Positions 26,480-37,052 of a stretch of DNA of 57,500 nt are shown here, in pieces (position 1 is the stretch's first letter; every line of letters starts with the position of its first letter). A program made the position numbers and the translations under genes. Origin of the DNA: Chrysomallon squamiferum (lineage: Eukaryota; Mollusca; Gastropoda; Neomphalida; Peltospiridae); NCBI GenBank assembly GCA_012295275.1, contig CM022672.1:18577394-18634893 (forward strand). The letters are read 5' to 3'. The notes under the pieces are model-generated. The model was given only the letters and a program-made list of their open reading frames with translations, did not search any database and was not told where the DNA came from.

Positions 26480-29254
26480 TAATAATAATAATAAATAAAT
26501 AAATAAATAAATTTAAAACCTAATAAATAAATAAAAAATAAATAAAATAAACAAATAAATTTCCAAAACCTAATTTGAATTTATTTAAAAAAATACAGTA
26601 TCAATATATAAGAACAAAAATATAAAAAAAATAACAGTCCTATTTCCATAAATCCAAAAAATTAAATATTTACATTTTAATTATTAAGAACATGTTTATA
26701 AAATGAAATATAAAAAATTAAAATTTATTTTCAATCATCTAGAAAATTAAATATTTTGATTTTTGCACAAAGAATATTATTAACAGATAAATTTTTATAT
26801 AAAAAAAAAAAACCCCTTCAAAAAAAACCACACAAACTGACACATACAAGTAAGTACAAATCAACATTTCAGTATCTATTCATTATTCAATAATGTCTGC
26901 ACTTTAAATAAATTACAGTCATTTACTTTATAATAAAATATAATTTTTATATGTTGCTGAATGCATATTTTAAATGAAATATGTCAAGGGATTGCTTAGT
27001 TGTATAAACTTGTGTTTCTTTCAACTGATAACTTGTATCTTAATTTTCTCTTTTCTTTGTGTTTTACAATTCACTATTTAATCAGTTCTATTTACTGTTT
27101 TTGATAATATAATAAATTAATACAGTGAAATGCTAGCATATAATGCATCTGTGAAGAAATAAATAGTCTCAACCTTCATACTGATGTGTGTATCCATTAC
27201 CCTGGTCATTTCACATCCCCTAAATCTCTGATAGGTCATCTTTCATTTGGCTGTCTAACATGTAGTGAATTTAATGTACATGAAACCTTACAGATTTCTG
27301 TCAAGGTAATGCTTCATCAAAGCTGCATTTATATTAAACAGTTCCACCCTTCTTCTGATATCAACATTTATACTGAACTGCAGGTAATACAATGTTGTTT
27401 TTTGATTATTTACATGTTCTGTTTGTGAAATTTCTTTTACCATATATATATATCAAATCACTGTTTGTATACATATTACTGGGTATCCTGTAATACTGAT
27501 GCATGTTCTCAGTTTCTGAAATTTGTTTTACTGTATATAGATATATATGGTAAAAGAAATTTCACAAACCAAGAACATGCATCAGTATTACAGAACGACC
27601 AGTAATATGTACACAAACAGATGAGTAGAAAGTGGCAGTTAAAAATGAATATGTCCAGATACCCACTGGAATGATTAATGACATTTTCAGTTCTATCTCT
27701 CCATATTATCAGCAGTTCCTGGATCAAAAATGTCTGCCGTAACTCTGTGATGTATTTTTTAATAAATCAAAAAGCTTATGCATTTTATTGGGACACCCAG
27801 AATCTGCTGAATTAACCACTGTGAACTAAGGCTGCAAAAATGGATTTGGTATACTGCAGACATGATAGTCTCACACCCATCGGTAATATCAGTTATTAAA
27901 ACAAGAAATTTAACAAAATATCTCAACAAAAAGAAATCACTTTAAATTTAAGTGATCTTTTAAGTTTAACAAAAGCAAGACATACACAATAATATAAATT
28001 TATGGCAGATAATATAAATAATGGTACCTACATGTTTCGAGTGATAACTTGCTAGTGAACTGGAAGTGCCTGGCTCTTGTAAAATACAATCATCAGCTTC
28101 AGTTCCCATGTGATCAGTCAGTCCAGCTGTTGATTCACCAAGTTCTGCAGATTTTGAATTTGAATATAAAAGACAATTAGTCTGATTCTCATCAGACTCC
28201 TCCTTAACATTAACAGAGGTGGGTGAGAACATTTTCTCTTGATTTCTTGATCCTGTTGTGTCAGTGTATATATCACTTCCAGCAGATGATTTGGCTACAA
28301 TTTAAATATATATAACAAAGCATTAAGACAAGTCATAAAATGTTACAGTGTTAAAATCTTACATCTTTACTTTTATTATATTCCAAGCCATCCATAAATT
28401 CATGTTCAATTCCTAATCCAACTTCCCAAGTATAAATATATTTGCAAACATCCACAAACATTTGTGAACAAATGCATTAAATATATTTGCATGCAAACAG
28501 ACACATATATATGCATTCACAAAACACTCTCCAACACACATAAGAAACATATGCGCACAAAAATAAAAACACATGTTTACACACATGCACGTACAAAACA
28601 CGCACACACCGTATCCTACTTTGGAATTTCACCATACTTACTTCTCTTTGTATTAGTAAATCCACTATTATTAACCTTTCTTTTGTTGGTACTATTCCTT
28701 TCAGCGGCAACCAGTGAAGTAAACATATCATTTTTAAAATTTCTGTCTTGGGTGGGTGGAGATGACACTGATGATGAACATCTAGTCTGTCTTTTATCAC
28801 AGTTAGAAACAGATCTTACTATAGGTGGGTCAGTATTGTTATTTGTTAAATCTATTTCAATTTTTTCACTGTTATTCAAAATATTTTGAATTTGTGGATA
28901 TCTCTGCTGTATTGGTCTGCTCTTATCAGATGAACCACAAACCCTAACAGTGTGAAGTGGAGATTCGGAATCATTCTGTTCCACTATGTCAATATTTTCA
29001 ATTGCTGACTTCTGTAATGTATGTTTATCAGTAAATGTTTTAAACACTTTGGTACAGTGACTTTCACTAACCACAAGTCCAGCACCATTAAGAAGTTCAC
29101 AAAGTACATATCGCTCTTTCTTGGTATTGTCAATGTCCAAGGCTAGGTAACCACTGAGTTCAACAGAATCATTGAATTGAAGATAATCTCGACATGCTTT
29201 CTGTATCATTTCCAAAAGATGACTGAAAAATTCCTCTGAATAGTGTTTATCCAT
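20389..29254 (-). CDS. Regulator locus: shared N-terminus with three alternative DNA-binding 3' exons
   Basis: Exon A (29262-28642; ATG at 29254) ends in phase 1. Exon B (28294-28032) completes that codon and ends in phase 0 at CAT|GTAGGT. Together they give 292 residues. The part encoded by exon A has an ordered first 80 or so residues (EEFFSHLLEMIQKACRDYL, then a YVLCELLNGAGLVVSESHC segment) that I do not recognise. The rest is low-complexity, Ser/Thr/Asn-rich and acidic, with a basic NTKRKVNN-type patch that could be a nuclear signal. Three downstream exons all start in phase 0 after good acceptors and each carries its own stop: 24871-24386, 22910-22422 and 20873-20389. Each can be spliced to exon B, giving proteins of about 453-454 residues. 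A role as a DNA-binding nuclear factor is inferred from the tails. The 5'UTR exon, required by the acceptor at 29263-29264, was not located. Confidence 0.7.
20874..22421 (-). other. Intron between regulator tails
   Basis: An AT tract (21128-21170), a TTA tract (about 22001-22045) and a 24-bp unit repeated about 2.3 times at 22043-22105. No further DNA-binding exon was seen. Confidence 0.6.
22422..22910 (-). CDS. Alternative 3' exon 2: CENP-B/pogo-type helix-turn-helix tail
   Basis: 489 nt, 162 residues and a TAA stop. It has a basic linker (KKTPRKTNKRKT), a first HTH (ETKYLLIEIADLG...IAREYGIPRSTLISILNK) and a second HTH (LEEALYSWYKKANENG...KAKEIAQKFGF...RCRLRHDI). It starts in phase 0 after AATTGAACAG. 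It is clearly homologous to the exon at 24386-24871 over its whole length but well diverged, so the duplication is old and both copies have stayed open. The divergence concentrates outside the HTH core helices. This suggests different DNA targets; that is inference. Confidence 0.8.
   Translation of the reverse strand, partial: ETSNAPQPGYRSEPRNVSSKKTPRKTNKRKTLDFETKYLLIEIADLGKKTKAEIAREYGIPRSTLISILNKRSEVMTAYSNIQSASKKCSKPSVYGTLEEALYSWYKKANENGECVTMSAIGAKAKEIAQKFGFSDFHASINFIRRCRLRHDIEITKSSLQK
22911..24385 (-). other. Intron between regulator tails
   Basis: AAT/AAC microsatellites and a duplicated segment of about 50 bp (near 23215-23265 and 23308-23357, starting AGGAAACAATTATGTG in both). An AT tract lies near 23597-23622. 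No coding exon was seen. Confidence 0.6.
24386..24871 (-). CDS. Alternative 3' exon 1: CENP-B/pogo-type helix-turn-helix tail
   Basis: 486 nt, 161 residues and a stop. It holds a Psq/CENP-B N-terminal HTH (ETKYRLIRMVEAG...IAREFGILPNTLSTIMKNK, tail residues about 35-80). An HTH_CENPB/Tc5-type second HTH follows (LEDKLYSWYCEAVRHG...KARELAQELG...FKARHGI, about 100-156). These are the two DNA-binding modules of Tigger/Jerky-type transposases and of CENP-B. The DDE catalytic domain is absent. The paralogous exon at 22422-22910 has the same layout, so the two arose by tandem duplication. A possible in-frame donor (TTA|GTAAAG at about 24398) lies just before the stop. Confidence 0.8.
   Translation of the reverse strand, partial: EKEEIYLQGTAIRKPCMTPVSCTLKPKRVCKLLNIETKYRLIRMVEAGVKKKSLIAREFGILPNTLSTIMKNKQTVITAWESCSFAPHRQRLCKSQYSHLEDKLYSWYCEAVRHGLYITGQMMVTKARELAQELGHKDFHPSIGYINKFKARHGILLVKKK
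24872..28031 (-). other. Large intron of the regulator locus
   Basis: The 3.2-kb stretch is very AT-rich, with an AT tract (about 26446-26475) and a foldback repeat (27455-27630). No additional HTH or zinc-finger exon was found on the minus strand by eye. Confidence 0.55.
27455..27630. repeat. Foldback (inverted) repeat, MITE-like
   Basis: Two arms of about 75-80 bp face each other almost without a spacer. Left-arm signatures are ACATATTACTGGG, CTGTAATACTGATGCATG and GAAATTTGTTTTAC. The right arm carries their complements in reverse order (GGTAAAAGAAATTTCAC, GAACATGCATCAGTATTAC, CCAGTAATATGT). A partial third copy of the inner end lies just to the left (27411-27454, GTGAAATTTCTTTTACCAT). This is the structure of a small nonautonomous foldback element or a local inversion-duplication. 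No target-site duplication could be fixed by eye. Confidence 0.75.
28032..28294 (-). CDS. Common exon B of the regulator locus
   Basis: 263 nt, phase 1 in and phase 0 out. It encodes 87 residues of acidic, Ser/Glu-rich linker (e.g. NVKEESDENQTN; VKEE resembles a SUMO-attachment psi-K-x-E motif). The acceptor is ATTGTAG|CC and the donor CAT|GTAGGT. An alternative donor four bases on (GTAG|GTACCA) would change the phase and would not suit any of the three tails. Confidence 0.7.
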
Positions 29255-29262
29255 TGCTCTAC
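28642..29262 (-). CDS. Common exon A of the regulator locus
   Basis: The acceptor is TTTTGACAG|GTAGAGCA, with ATG eight bases in (29254). The donor is AGAA|GTAAGT. It encodes 204 residues plus one base. The N-terminal 80 residues look folded (alternating hydrophobic pattern, two Cys). The C-terminal half is disordered in composition (many N, S, T, D). It has no BTB/POZ signature that I can see, so the oligomerisation domain of lola-type proteins is not evident. I do not know the family. Confidence 0.75.
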
Positions 29263-30527
29263 CTGTCAAAACAATCAAATAAACACATTAACATTCAAAA
29301 TACAAATTACTTCAGTGCATGACACTTTATGCACATTTAATTAAAAAACAGTTCTGAATGTCCCACTCATCCGTTTCAAAATATATTATATATACGTGGA
29401 AATTCCATATACAAGTTTAAACTTACTTTATATAATTTTATTTAACATTTATTTTTTTTTTTATTTTTTTTTATTGTTGTTGTTGTTGTTATTGTTCAAC
29501 ACATCAGGAATAATTATTTTATTTTTGTAAGGCTATTAGAATTAGTTCAATAACATATTATACCAAATATTCTAATTTGTATTTTATTACTGCGTACCGG
29601 AAGTATTCATCACAGTTTATAAGTCTCCTCATACTCCCTTCTGTTATCATATAGTATGATAGTAATTAACTCTTCAGACAAACATATTATTTCAGATACT
29701 AACCATTTGCAAATGAAATATAATATTTGTTTTCTTATCTTTGCATTTTAAGACTCTGGCAGATATAATGCTATTTGTTCAGTGTAAAAGCTAATTGTTA
29801 GTTTCATTTCCCTCATACATTTTGTGAGCACCCAATCAGTACCTCTTGCTTTGCTACATCTACTTATGATTAATATAATTTCTTAAAACGATTTGGGATA
29901 GTTGTATCTAGTTTTTATGAGAAATACTAGACATAAACCAATATTTGTATGTATCCAAACTAATAATTTTTCTGTTTTAATTTTAATGAAATAAAAGGAT
30001 ATTCATTTTTCACTGTGTAAATTAACGCTAGACATGTCATTCCATAGTAAAAATAATATAATTATTTTTAAAGTAGTATTTACATATAGTTGGTGGGACT
30101 ACTTATAGCTAACATACGAATAATAACTGATTCCTTATTCAAATATGATAAAATTATAAATTGATAAACTGTTTGTTGATGGTGGTTTTTGGGGGGTTTG
30201 GGGTTTTTTGGGGTTTTTTTTTACATTTTGATATCATTATTTTTCTTTTCTTCTTTCGATTTTAAAACCTTTTTGACAGACTGGTCTAAATATAAATTTT
30301 ACATCACTGCATTGTTATAGCGATTAGGTGTTTACGACAGAAGTCAGCTTAACTGTTCTTTCTTTGAAGGGGAAATTAAAAAAAGAAGAAATGTTATGGT
30401 CGTGATGGTTGCGAAAGTTTAACAGCTATTGTGAAACAGTGAACCAAAATTTGGAAAATGTACAAAAATAACATTTTAGGCAATATCGTAAATTCATATA
30501 TTAGAAACTTGTCAAAGAAACTCCAAA
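29263..30527. promoter_or_regulatory. Divergent intergenic region between the regulator locus and FBXW4
   Basis: The two coding starts diverge across 1.27 kb. The stretch is AT-rich with no open frame of note. An ETS-type site ACCGGAAGT lies at about 29597-29605. The missing 5'UTR exon of the regulator gene should lie here or beyond. No TATA element stands out. A shared bidirectional promoter is possible but not shown. Confidence 0.4.
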
Positions 30528-33500
30528 ATGCCTGTCGATGGAAAACTAAAGAGAAATGAAAGTCGCAGTGTCATTGGCAGTGTGTTTAGGTACACTGCTG
30601 TGACTTCTAATAAAAATGATCGTCATGATCATAATCTTGACAAAATATCCCGGAAACGATTGACATTAACCTGTTTGCCGGATGATATTCTGCTTTTGAT
30701 ATTCAGTTATTTAGATGTGCAGTCACTTGGTCGGTTGTGCCAAGCTAGCTGTCGATTCCGAAATCTAACATCGTTGGATTATGTATGGTTACCACATAGC
30801 AAAAACATTTTCATAATACAAGATCTGAATCAAAATGGGTAGGTATCCAACACATAGCTGAAATTATTAATTGACAAAACCAACGTGGCGAGAAATTATT
30901 ATTATTTATTTAGTTAGTTGTTTATTTTATGTACAGTAATTATAAAAAATTTCATAGTCACTAACATTTGCAAATCATTATCCTTCAGATTTATAAATTT
31001 TGAATGAAGTAGAAATTTACTGAATCATTTTCCTTTATAAATCGTATTCCTAATATTTATAGAAATAGTGGTTACATTTACAAAACTTCAAAATATAAAT
31101 TAATATCAGATTTCATCAAACTTATTCTTTATTATATTATTGATTATTTCAGTTTAGTTTCACTTGTCATCTGTACTTAAGTATGAAACAATTATGATGT
31201 GATATTTTTTTTTCTATTGTTTTATTATTAATTAATTGATAAACATAAATACTGATGTTAATTTATTTTTGTATCCATGTTTTTATATTTTAGACAGTCT
31301 TTAAGTTTAAAGGAAAAATACAGAGTTGCAAAGAACTGGGATCAGAAAAAAAGTCATGAAGTTACCCTTGTTCGAAACTCGAAACGGTAAATTATTATTA
31401 TCAATGCATATATATCATGGCATGATGTCAAAAGCTGTTATGTTGATATATATGCCACATACACAAATATCAAGATAAGAAAATATGAATTAAAACATTT
31501 AGGTCAATAAAGGAAAATAAAATTAATATACAAACCAAATAAATATCACTATTCAAAATGATTTTTTTTTTTTCCTTTAATTCAAGACCACTTTATGTAC
31601 CTAAAAAAAAAGATTTTTTTTTTTTTTTTTTTTTAATTAATTACTTTAAAAAAATAAACAACCATATTATTGTATTTGCATATATAAATACACTAAACAT
31701 GTTTAATTGATTATATTTTTATTTATTTATATATTTATTTATTTATCTGTTTTTTATTCTGACAGATTGATGCCATGGATGCAGTATGAAAATCAAACCA
31801 TATGGATTTCCACACAAAATGTAATACGCAGTTTTAGAGTGAAACAAAATGGCTACCTGGTTGAAAACACTGAGCACAGACTGAATGGGTTTAGAGATGA
31901 CGTCAGTCGATTTGTCATCAAGGATGATTTACTTGTTGCTGGATGCAGGTGAGATGTTAATCTGTACAAAGAGTTGTGTTAATGCAAATGAAAGTATCTG
32001 TTTTAGTCAGTACTTCTAAATTTCAATTTGTTGTCACTAATATGATAAATATAGTGTTGTGGTAGTAGTACATGATGTTGTTTTTGTTCTGCAGAGATGG
32101 TGGTGTCGGAGGATGGTCTATATCAACAGGTTCAATGCTTTTCAGTTTCCCTAAGCTTCATTCAGGTGATACACAGTGTGTTGATCTCAGTGGCAGTTTG
32201 CTCATTTCAGGCTCTAGGGACGGCCACGTTAAGGTATTTCTCATTGTATTTCACACTGTTATTCTAGCTACCTTAGAATAGCATTTTGTGGTTAAATAAA
32301 CCAAACAATCTAATTCCAAATGCACAGAAATTTTAACATGCTGTTAAAATGTATACTGTATACAAAACAAATAACAAAAATCATAATAACAAAATAAATG
32401 AATAGATCAAAAATATAAATAATTGACCCATTAATTATCAGACTACCAAAATGTCGAAGAAATCAACAATGATTTAATCAACATATGTTAATTTTTAGAA
32501 TATATATATATATATATATATATATACCATTATTGGTTAAATAAATTATTAATTAAACAGTATAGTAAAAACCTTTTTTTTTTTTTTTTTTTTTTATTGT
32601 GTTGTTAGATAACCTCTCTGTCATGTAACAAAGACATGAACATACCAGAGAAAACTCTTGACATACAGGACAGAGTGTGGAGTCTTAATGTCTCCCCAGA
32701 TGGGAGTGTGCTGGCTGTAGGGTCAGCTGGTTGTGGAGGAATACCACCCTTAGGTATATGGGACCTGAATCGGTTAGTACCCTTAAACCATCTCGATGCT
32801 GAAGTGGTTAAATGATCAGCCTTATGTCTGGTACTAAGACCATATTAATTGATGCCTGTAATCACTTCATTTCAGTCTTATTTGAAATGTTGTAGCTTAT
32901 AAATCCATGTAGAACATTTCAAAATGTATTGATACTGCAACTTTTTATTTCGCATTGTATATTTTTATTTAACCTACATGCTCGTTCAGAGCCCATTTGT
33001 AAATAAAATCAGAAGTACCTCAATTAATAATTAAGAGTTATTATTAACAGGTTTGTCTTTATACTGTTGTTATTATTATTATTTTTATTTTTATTTTTTA
33101 TTTTTTCACAGCTGTGAGATGGCTATGCAGTTAGGATCAGATTTCAAAAAGGGGGCAGGAATACTTGACATGACATTCACATCTCCAGACACTCTACTCA
33201 CCTGTGGTTATGACTCCTATTTGAGACTCTGGGATATACGCACAGGTTCTTGGTAAATAGAATTATCTTTTTCCTCTTTGATTGATGCTGATTATGAGAT
33301 ACTTGTGTCAAACTTTATTGTTATCATTATTGTTGTTTCATTCATTTATTTATTTATTTAATATTTTTTATTATTATTATTTTTTTTTTTATTTTATTAT
33401 TCATATTTTTATTATCACAACTGTTGTTGTCATTATTATTATTATTATTATTATTATTAACATCTCCTTTTTTTCAATTATTAATGTTTTAATCATCTGT

Positions 33501-34330
33501 TATTACTGTAATTATTACCATTATTATTTCAGTGTCACTGAATGGGAAGACATTTTTGACTCAGCTCTGTACTGTCTTCAGACTGACGGTCAGTATGCTG
33601 TAATGACTGGAACTGCACGGTATGGAATGAGTCGACTTTGGGACATAAGACAGGCACAGTGTGTACAGGTGATGTTTCATATAGATAAATAAGAAATTAT
33701 GTTCACCAGTTATGGAGCTGTGGGCGTGCGTACGTGCGTGCGTGTGTGTAGTTGTTCTTCAAGACACATGAACAGTAGCAATTTGTAGTCTATATACATG
33801 GTTAAAAATCAGATATATATTAATAAAATTATTAATTAAACAGTATAGTTATTGATTTGTTTTTTATTGTAATTTTCATCAAATTGTTTATGAAGTGATA
33901 ATTCAATATGAGAAAAAAAATTGTTAACTTTAATTAATCCTTCCTCACTAATCATTTTTCTTTTGTTAAGCTTCGTTGTTAGTAAAGATTAGTCGAAGTA
34001 CTTAGTACACTGATTGACTAATATTTGTTACATTATTTGATACTTTCTTGTTTTATGCTTCTTCAGGACATAATTATTAAGTAATATTATCAACATGTTT
34101 ATATGAATGAGATTTAATGGTGTCTAAAGGTAATTAAAAGGGAAGAGATGTTTAAAACTTAATTCATATAATATAGTACATATTATTTTTATTTTATTTT
34201 TGTTTCTTTGTAGGTTTACTTTTCTGGCCGACATAGCAGTCCTGTTTATTCACTTGCCTTCAATTCTTGTCGTTTTTATGTTGCTTTGGATGTCAGCATC
34301 AATATGATTGATTTTACTGGCTTCAAGTGA
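30528..34330 (+). CDS. FBXW4: F-box/WD repeat protein 4 (dactylin)
   Basis: Substrate-recognition subunit of an SCF (SKP1-cullin-F-box) ubiquitin ligase. Coding exons: 30528-30838, 31294-31386, 31766-31948, 32095-32233, 32609-32772, 33112-33252, 33533-33668 and 34214-34330. Phases match at every junction. The product is 427 residues, close to the vertebrate protein (just over 400). An F-box at residues about 45-90 (LTCLPDDILLLIFSYLDVQS) is followed by WD repeats. FBXW4-specific blocks are MPWMQ, DRVWSLNVSPDGS, LGSDFKKGAGILDMTFTSP, CGYDSYLRLWDIRTG, EWEDIFDSALYCLQTDG, RLWDIRQAQC and the C-terminal SSPVYSLAFNS. The ATG context CCAAAATGC has A at -3. An AATAAA signal lies 28 bases past the stop (34358-34363). 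Nothing is truncated. Confidence 0.95.
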
Positions 34331-34357
34331 TTTTTTTTAAGAATATTAATTTTGGAA

Positions 34358-34363
34358 AATAAA
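34358..34363 (+). terminator. Polyadenylation signal of FBXW4
   Basis: AATAAA, 28 bases after the TGA stop. It is the nearest candidate and would give a very short 3'UTR. Other AATAAA copies lie further on. Confidence 0.5.
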
Positions 34364-36990
34364 ACAATTCTTTAGGAGTGTCAGTATGTTTATTTTTAAA
34401 ATGCACAGACATCAGAATTTTTGAGAACTGGCAGGCCCAGTCAGATATTAAAATGACTGAAAAAGATTATTACTGTTGTTTTTATTTAGTAACATTATTA
34501 TTTATTTTGTGTGTAATTACAAAATGTTTAAAGTATATAATTATTTGGAGTGTAAATTGTGATATTTTCTTTCCTCCCATGTTACAGTGGGTTTATTATT
34601 ATTATTTTGTTGTTGTTTTTATTTTTATTTTCAAAATTTATGTGACTGTAATGGGTTTTTAAACATTTATTCAGTTTTAATCAAACCATCTGTCACTGAG
34701 GCTATCCCCAAATTAGAAAACCTATAACTGCATTTGGAAAATTTTGTTCTCAGTTATTAATATTTTTCAAATTTTATTTTGCAAACTTTAACATTCTGAG
34801 AATATTCTGTACAATAAATTAAATACATGCAAACTTAAGACTATAGAATATTTTGCAGAAACCTTGTTGTGATTGATTATCTTTGAACTTGTGTCTTTAT
34901 CGTTTTTATTTTTCCAGTTTTATTTATCATTTGAGATTATATGCACATTCTGCCCTGAATACGTCAGAAATTTATAAAACCTTTATTTACAATAATAATG
35001 GGTCAACACGCCCCATTTCAGAATCTTGAATTCTTTTCTGAAAGTACTTTATTTAGCTGTTGCGTAAGAATAACTGATCTCAGACAGATTCCATGCAAAG
35101 CAATGTGATTGTCAAATATAAACATTTTACTCTTTTATTTTTGAAATAAAATATTAAAATTATGTGTTTTCTTTTAGATGTTGTTTTGTTTTTGTTTGTT
35201 TTAGGTTTTTTGCGGGGGGTAATCATTTTACGCATCGCTTACCATGAAATAAAACATAGATTATTGGATTGTCTCCCCTTACCTTTCACGTTTTCACCAT
35301 TCCATACAAATCTTGGCTAATATTATAAATATATATAATGTGCTGCTTCTAATTTTATATAATAAATTAAAATCAGCAAGTGTTTTGTAATTAAATAATA
35401 ATTAAATGTACAAGAAGTAAGATAATTGTTTAGTGTTTGCATAAAATGTATTTTTTTAGGATCAATATTTCAAAATAATCCTGCATTTTCCTTTCCCATA
35501 ATAGCCACTGTTTTCTTGAAAGGCTTTGATTTGAAATAGTTTCACATTGCAATATCTAACTAACACATGTAGCTGCATGGTCTTCATTTTATACTATTTA
35601 TAATTGTTGGTTTAAAAGTTTTTTTTTTTTGTTTTTTTTTTATTGTTTTTTAATTTCAAATTAACAGACACACGTTTACACATGAAAAGCCTTCAGGGCT
35701 GTCTTTTATGAATTATGAAGACACTACTGGCCAAAAAAGATTTAAACATTTGATGAAGAATATATGACATAGTGAGCATATTCAGCTTAATCGTCCTGTT
35801 CATTTCTTGACATGATCTTTGAAAAAACAACGGAGAATCAAGAGACAAGTTTACCATATCTAAACGATCGTCGTGTGACTGAGCTAAGCTTATTCGGGAC
35901 TTTATACCATAAACAAGTTATGTATTTCTCTCATAGTCTGCCAAATTTCGTACAAATATTTTTGGAGAGCAGGTATTTAATTTTGGGCATAAAAATTCGG
36001 GCCGTTTTCCGCAAATGACGCGGCCACAGACTGCTGCTGCTGCCCATGTCTGAAAAGTTCGATGTTTCGTTTATTTTGTTTGATTCCAGTTTTAGATCAT
36101 ATTTTCTTTCCGATAAATATGTTGATTACGAAGAGAATTGTTGGATTTTTGTGAATTTGTTGATATCTACATAATGAAGTCATAAGGCAAATTAACACTG
36201 ATCAATGTTATCAGCAAACTGATAAAAATGAATGTCAATAAAGGCCTCTACAGTTCACCAGTGTTAACTTTCTGTATACTAATACTGGTTTAATTTCTAT
36301 GGAGTTTTTGAGAATTACATAATTAAGGCATAAGGTACATTTGATGAAATCAAATTATTGCAGTTAATTAATTAATTATATTTCATGAATGTCAGCAACG
36401 TGCTTTAAAATACTAGAGCTTTAGAACTTATCTAAATCTTCATTTTGTTACTGGTTTGAACCTGTACGAGATATTCAGTGTTTATGTTGCCAAATGAAGG
36501 AAATTAAGCACAAATATTCTGAAGGAAAAATACAGGCAAACTTTATTCGGACACAAATTGGTGACTTTTTCATATCAGTGCTATCAAAGATATCTTGGTG
36601 TCAATTTAATCAGCTAACTTTCTTTCTTTCTTCCTTTTTAATTTTTTTTTAAATTTATTTTCTTTATTTATTTTTATTTTTATTTTTATTTTTTTTATTT
36701 TGATATATAATTTTACAGGAAAATGTTGTTTTTTTTTGAAAATTTTGTCACATACCTACATAATAATAGTATTATTAATATAGATTTGTGACTTGTCTAC
36801 GATTACCTCTTGGAAAAATAGAGATTTGTTGTAGAGTAATTGCTGAACTTGTCTAAGTACGGTAAGCAATCTATTATAATCTAAAATAAAGTAGACTTGT
36901 TGGGAATAATATGTGTTATATCAAGTTCGCGATGAAATATCCTACTTTGTATACGGCCTATGGGTTAGTGGCGGAGAACAATTCAAGGAA
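34364..36990. other. Intergenic stretch between FBXW4 and the TMED gene
   Basis: AT-rich DNA with several further AATAAA hexamers, T runs and a T-rich tract near 36620-36735. A 68-codon open frame at 35812-36018 matches no known family and has no supporting splice sites. Confidence 0.6.
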
Positions 36991-37008
36991 GAACGAGGAC
37001 GTGGCAAT

Positions 37009-37052
37009 ACGCATGCGCTTTACAAACATTTCCGGGTTGTTGCGGCAAAATG
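37009..37052 (+). promoter_or_regulatory. NRF1-like site and start-codon context of the TMED gene
   Basis: ACGCATGCGCT (37009-37019) closely resembles the NRF1 consensus YGCGCAYGCGCR. The start codon at 37050 lies in GCAAAATGGCG, which also fits the YY1 core AAAATGGCG. Both are typical of housekeeping promoters with starts close to the ATG. Function is inference. Confidence 0.4.

Noticed and set aside
28464-28889. 141-codon plus-strand frame antisense to exon A
   Set aside because: Shadow of the real minus-strand exon; the minus frame has the splice sites and sensible composition.
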